Part shown: positions 12,256 through 12,660 of the stretch, piece after piece
Layout of the letters: the number at the start of each line of letters is the position of its first letter
Numbering within the stretch: position 1 is the first letter of the stretch
From: Gammaproteobacteria bacterium
Lineage (GTDB): Bacteria > Pseudomonadota > Gammaproteobacteria > S012-40
Length of the DNA stretch: 12,660 nucleotides
Reading direction: 5' to 3'
NCBI GenBank assembly: GCA_029864945.1
Contig: JAOTSL010000059.1
Span: 1-12,660, forward strand
Made by a program: the position numbers and the translations under genes
Notes under the pieces: model-generated
Database searches by the model: none
Seen by the model: the letters and a program-made list of their open reading frames with translations, nothing else
What the model was told of the DNA's origin: nothing

Positions 12256-12660
12256 CTACAACACCACCTGTACCCGTACAAAGACTTTTTTAACCGAGTA
12301 ATCATTGTTAGAAAACAGATTATCGGAAAAGCCTGAGAAATTATAACCGACGCCTAAGCGTATGTTCTTTTTCGCTCTCCAACCTAACTCAGTTAACCAA
12401 CCCTCGCGTTGGGTGCGGGTCTCATGTTGATACAATATTCTGTACTCACCACCAACCTCAATCGCTTTCCAAACATTGTAATTTAAACGATGAATCGACA
12501 ATAAAGTATGTGTGGTTATCAACTTGCGCAACGAATCGGCTTCGTTAAATCGGCTACGACGAGCGGCCAGTTTATCGGTCCATTCCAACTTTTGTGTTAT
12601 ATCAAAACTCCAGTCCAACGAGGCCACTTCTTTACGACTGGCCTGTGTACTTTGAGGACT
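12256..12660 (-). CDS. C-terminal end of an outer-membrane beta-barrel protein (5' part outside window)
   Basis: The frame is open from the right edge to a TAG at 12258-12256 and gives the last 134 residues. The visible GTG at 12627 is interior, since the frame continues to the edge as SPQSTQASRKEV. The protein alternates amphipathic strands (LDWSFDITQKLEWTDKLAAR, WKAIEVGGEYRILYQHE, WLTELGWRAKKNIRLGVGYN) and ends with FSGFSDNLFSNNDYS and a final strand FVRVQVVL. GVGYNFS.FSDNL is the closing motif I know from the barrel type that starts at the left edge in the giant gene. Its last residue is Leu, not the more usual Phe or Trp. Same strand and about 700 bp upstream of the giant gene: probably a paralogue in tandem. 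Its own N-terminal architecture cannot be seen. Confidence 0.85.
   Translation of the reverse strand, partial: SPQSTQASRKEVASLDWSFDITQKLEWTDKLAARRSRFNEADSLRKLITTHTLLSIHRLNYNVWKAIEVGGEYRILYQHETRTQREGWLTELGWRAKKNIRLGVGYNFSGFSDNLFSNNDYSVKKVFVRVQVVL

Overview
The window is dominated by one very large minus-strand gene. Its reading frame stays open from a start near 11559/11544 to the left edge (position 1), at least 3848 codons, with no in-frame stop in any triplet. I translated the whole frame. It is a secreted, modular, very Thr/Ser/Ala/Asn/Gly-rich surface protein. From the N-terminus it has a signal peptide, a beta-sandwich domain, a LamG/concanavalin-like domain, five related repeat modules (three of them in exact tandem register of 1704 bp), two further beta-sandwich domains, an invasin-type Ig domain (Big_1), a DUF11 domain, an SdrD-B/Cna-B-like domain, an Ig-like domain resembling glucodextranase domain B, and the first strands of what looks like a C-terminal outer-membrane beta-barrel, cut by the window edge.

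A second minus-strand gene is represented only by its last 134 codons at the right edge (12256-12660). These residues are the end of an outer-membrane barrel with a typical 'GVGYNFSGFSDNL' closing segment. From memory of the family, this is the closing segment expected for the kind of barrel that begins at the left edge of the window. I infer that the two genes are neighbouring paralogues, each a large exported protein anchored by the same type of C-terminal barrel.

Between them lie about 700 bp of AT-richer sequence. I recognise no gene there. It contains two diverged 20-bp direct repeats exactly 75 bp apart, a hairpin with a pair of TTTTGGTC repeats, and a Shine-Dalgarno-like AGAAGG that points to a TTG start for the giant gene.

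The organism is most likely a Gram-negative bacterium, because the barrels and the surface-stalk architecture need an outer membrane. A gammaproteobacterium from an aquatic habitat is my guess from style and moderate GC, but nothing in the window fixes the taxon. There are no RNA genes, CRISPR arrays or intact mobile elements. The best candidates for something undescribed are the precise long tandem repeat with one copy enlarged by an internal insertion, and the apparent tandem arrangement of two barrel-anchored proteins.
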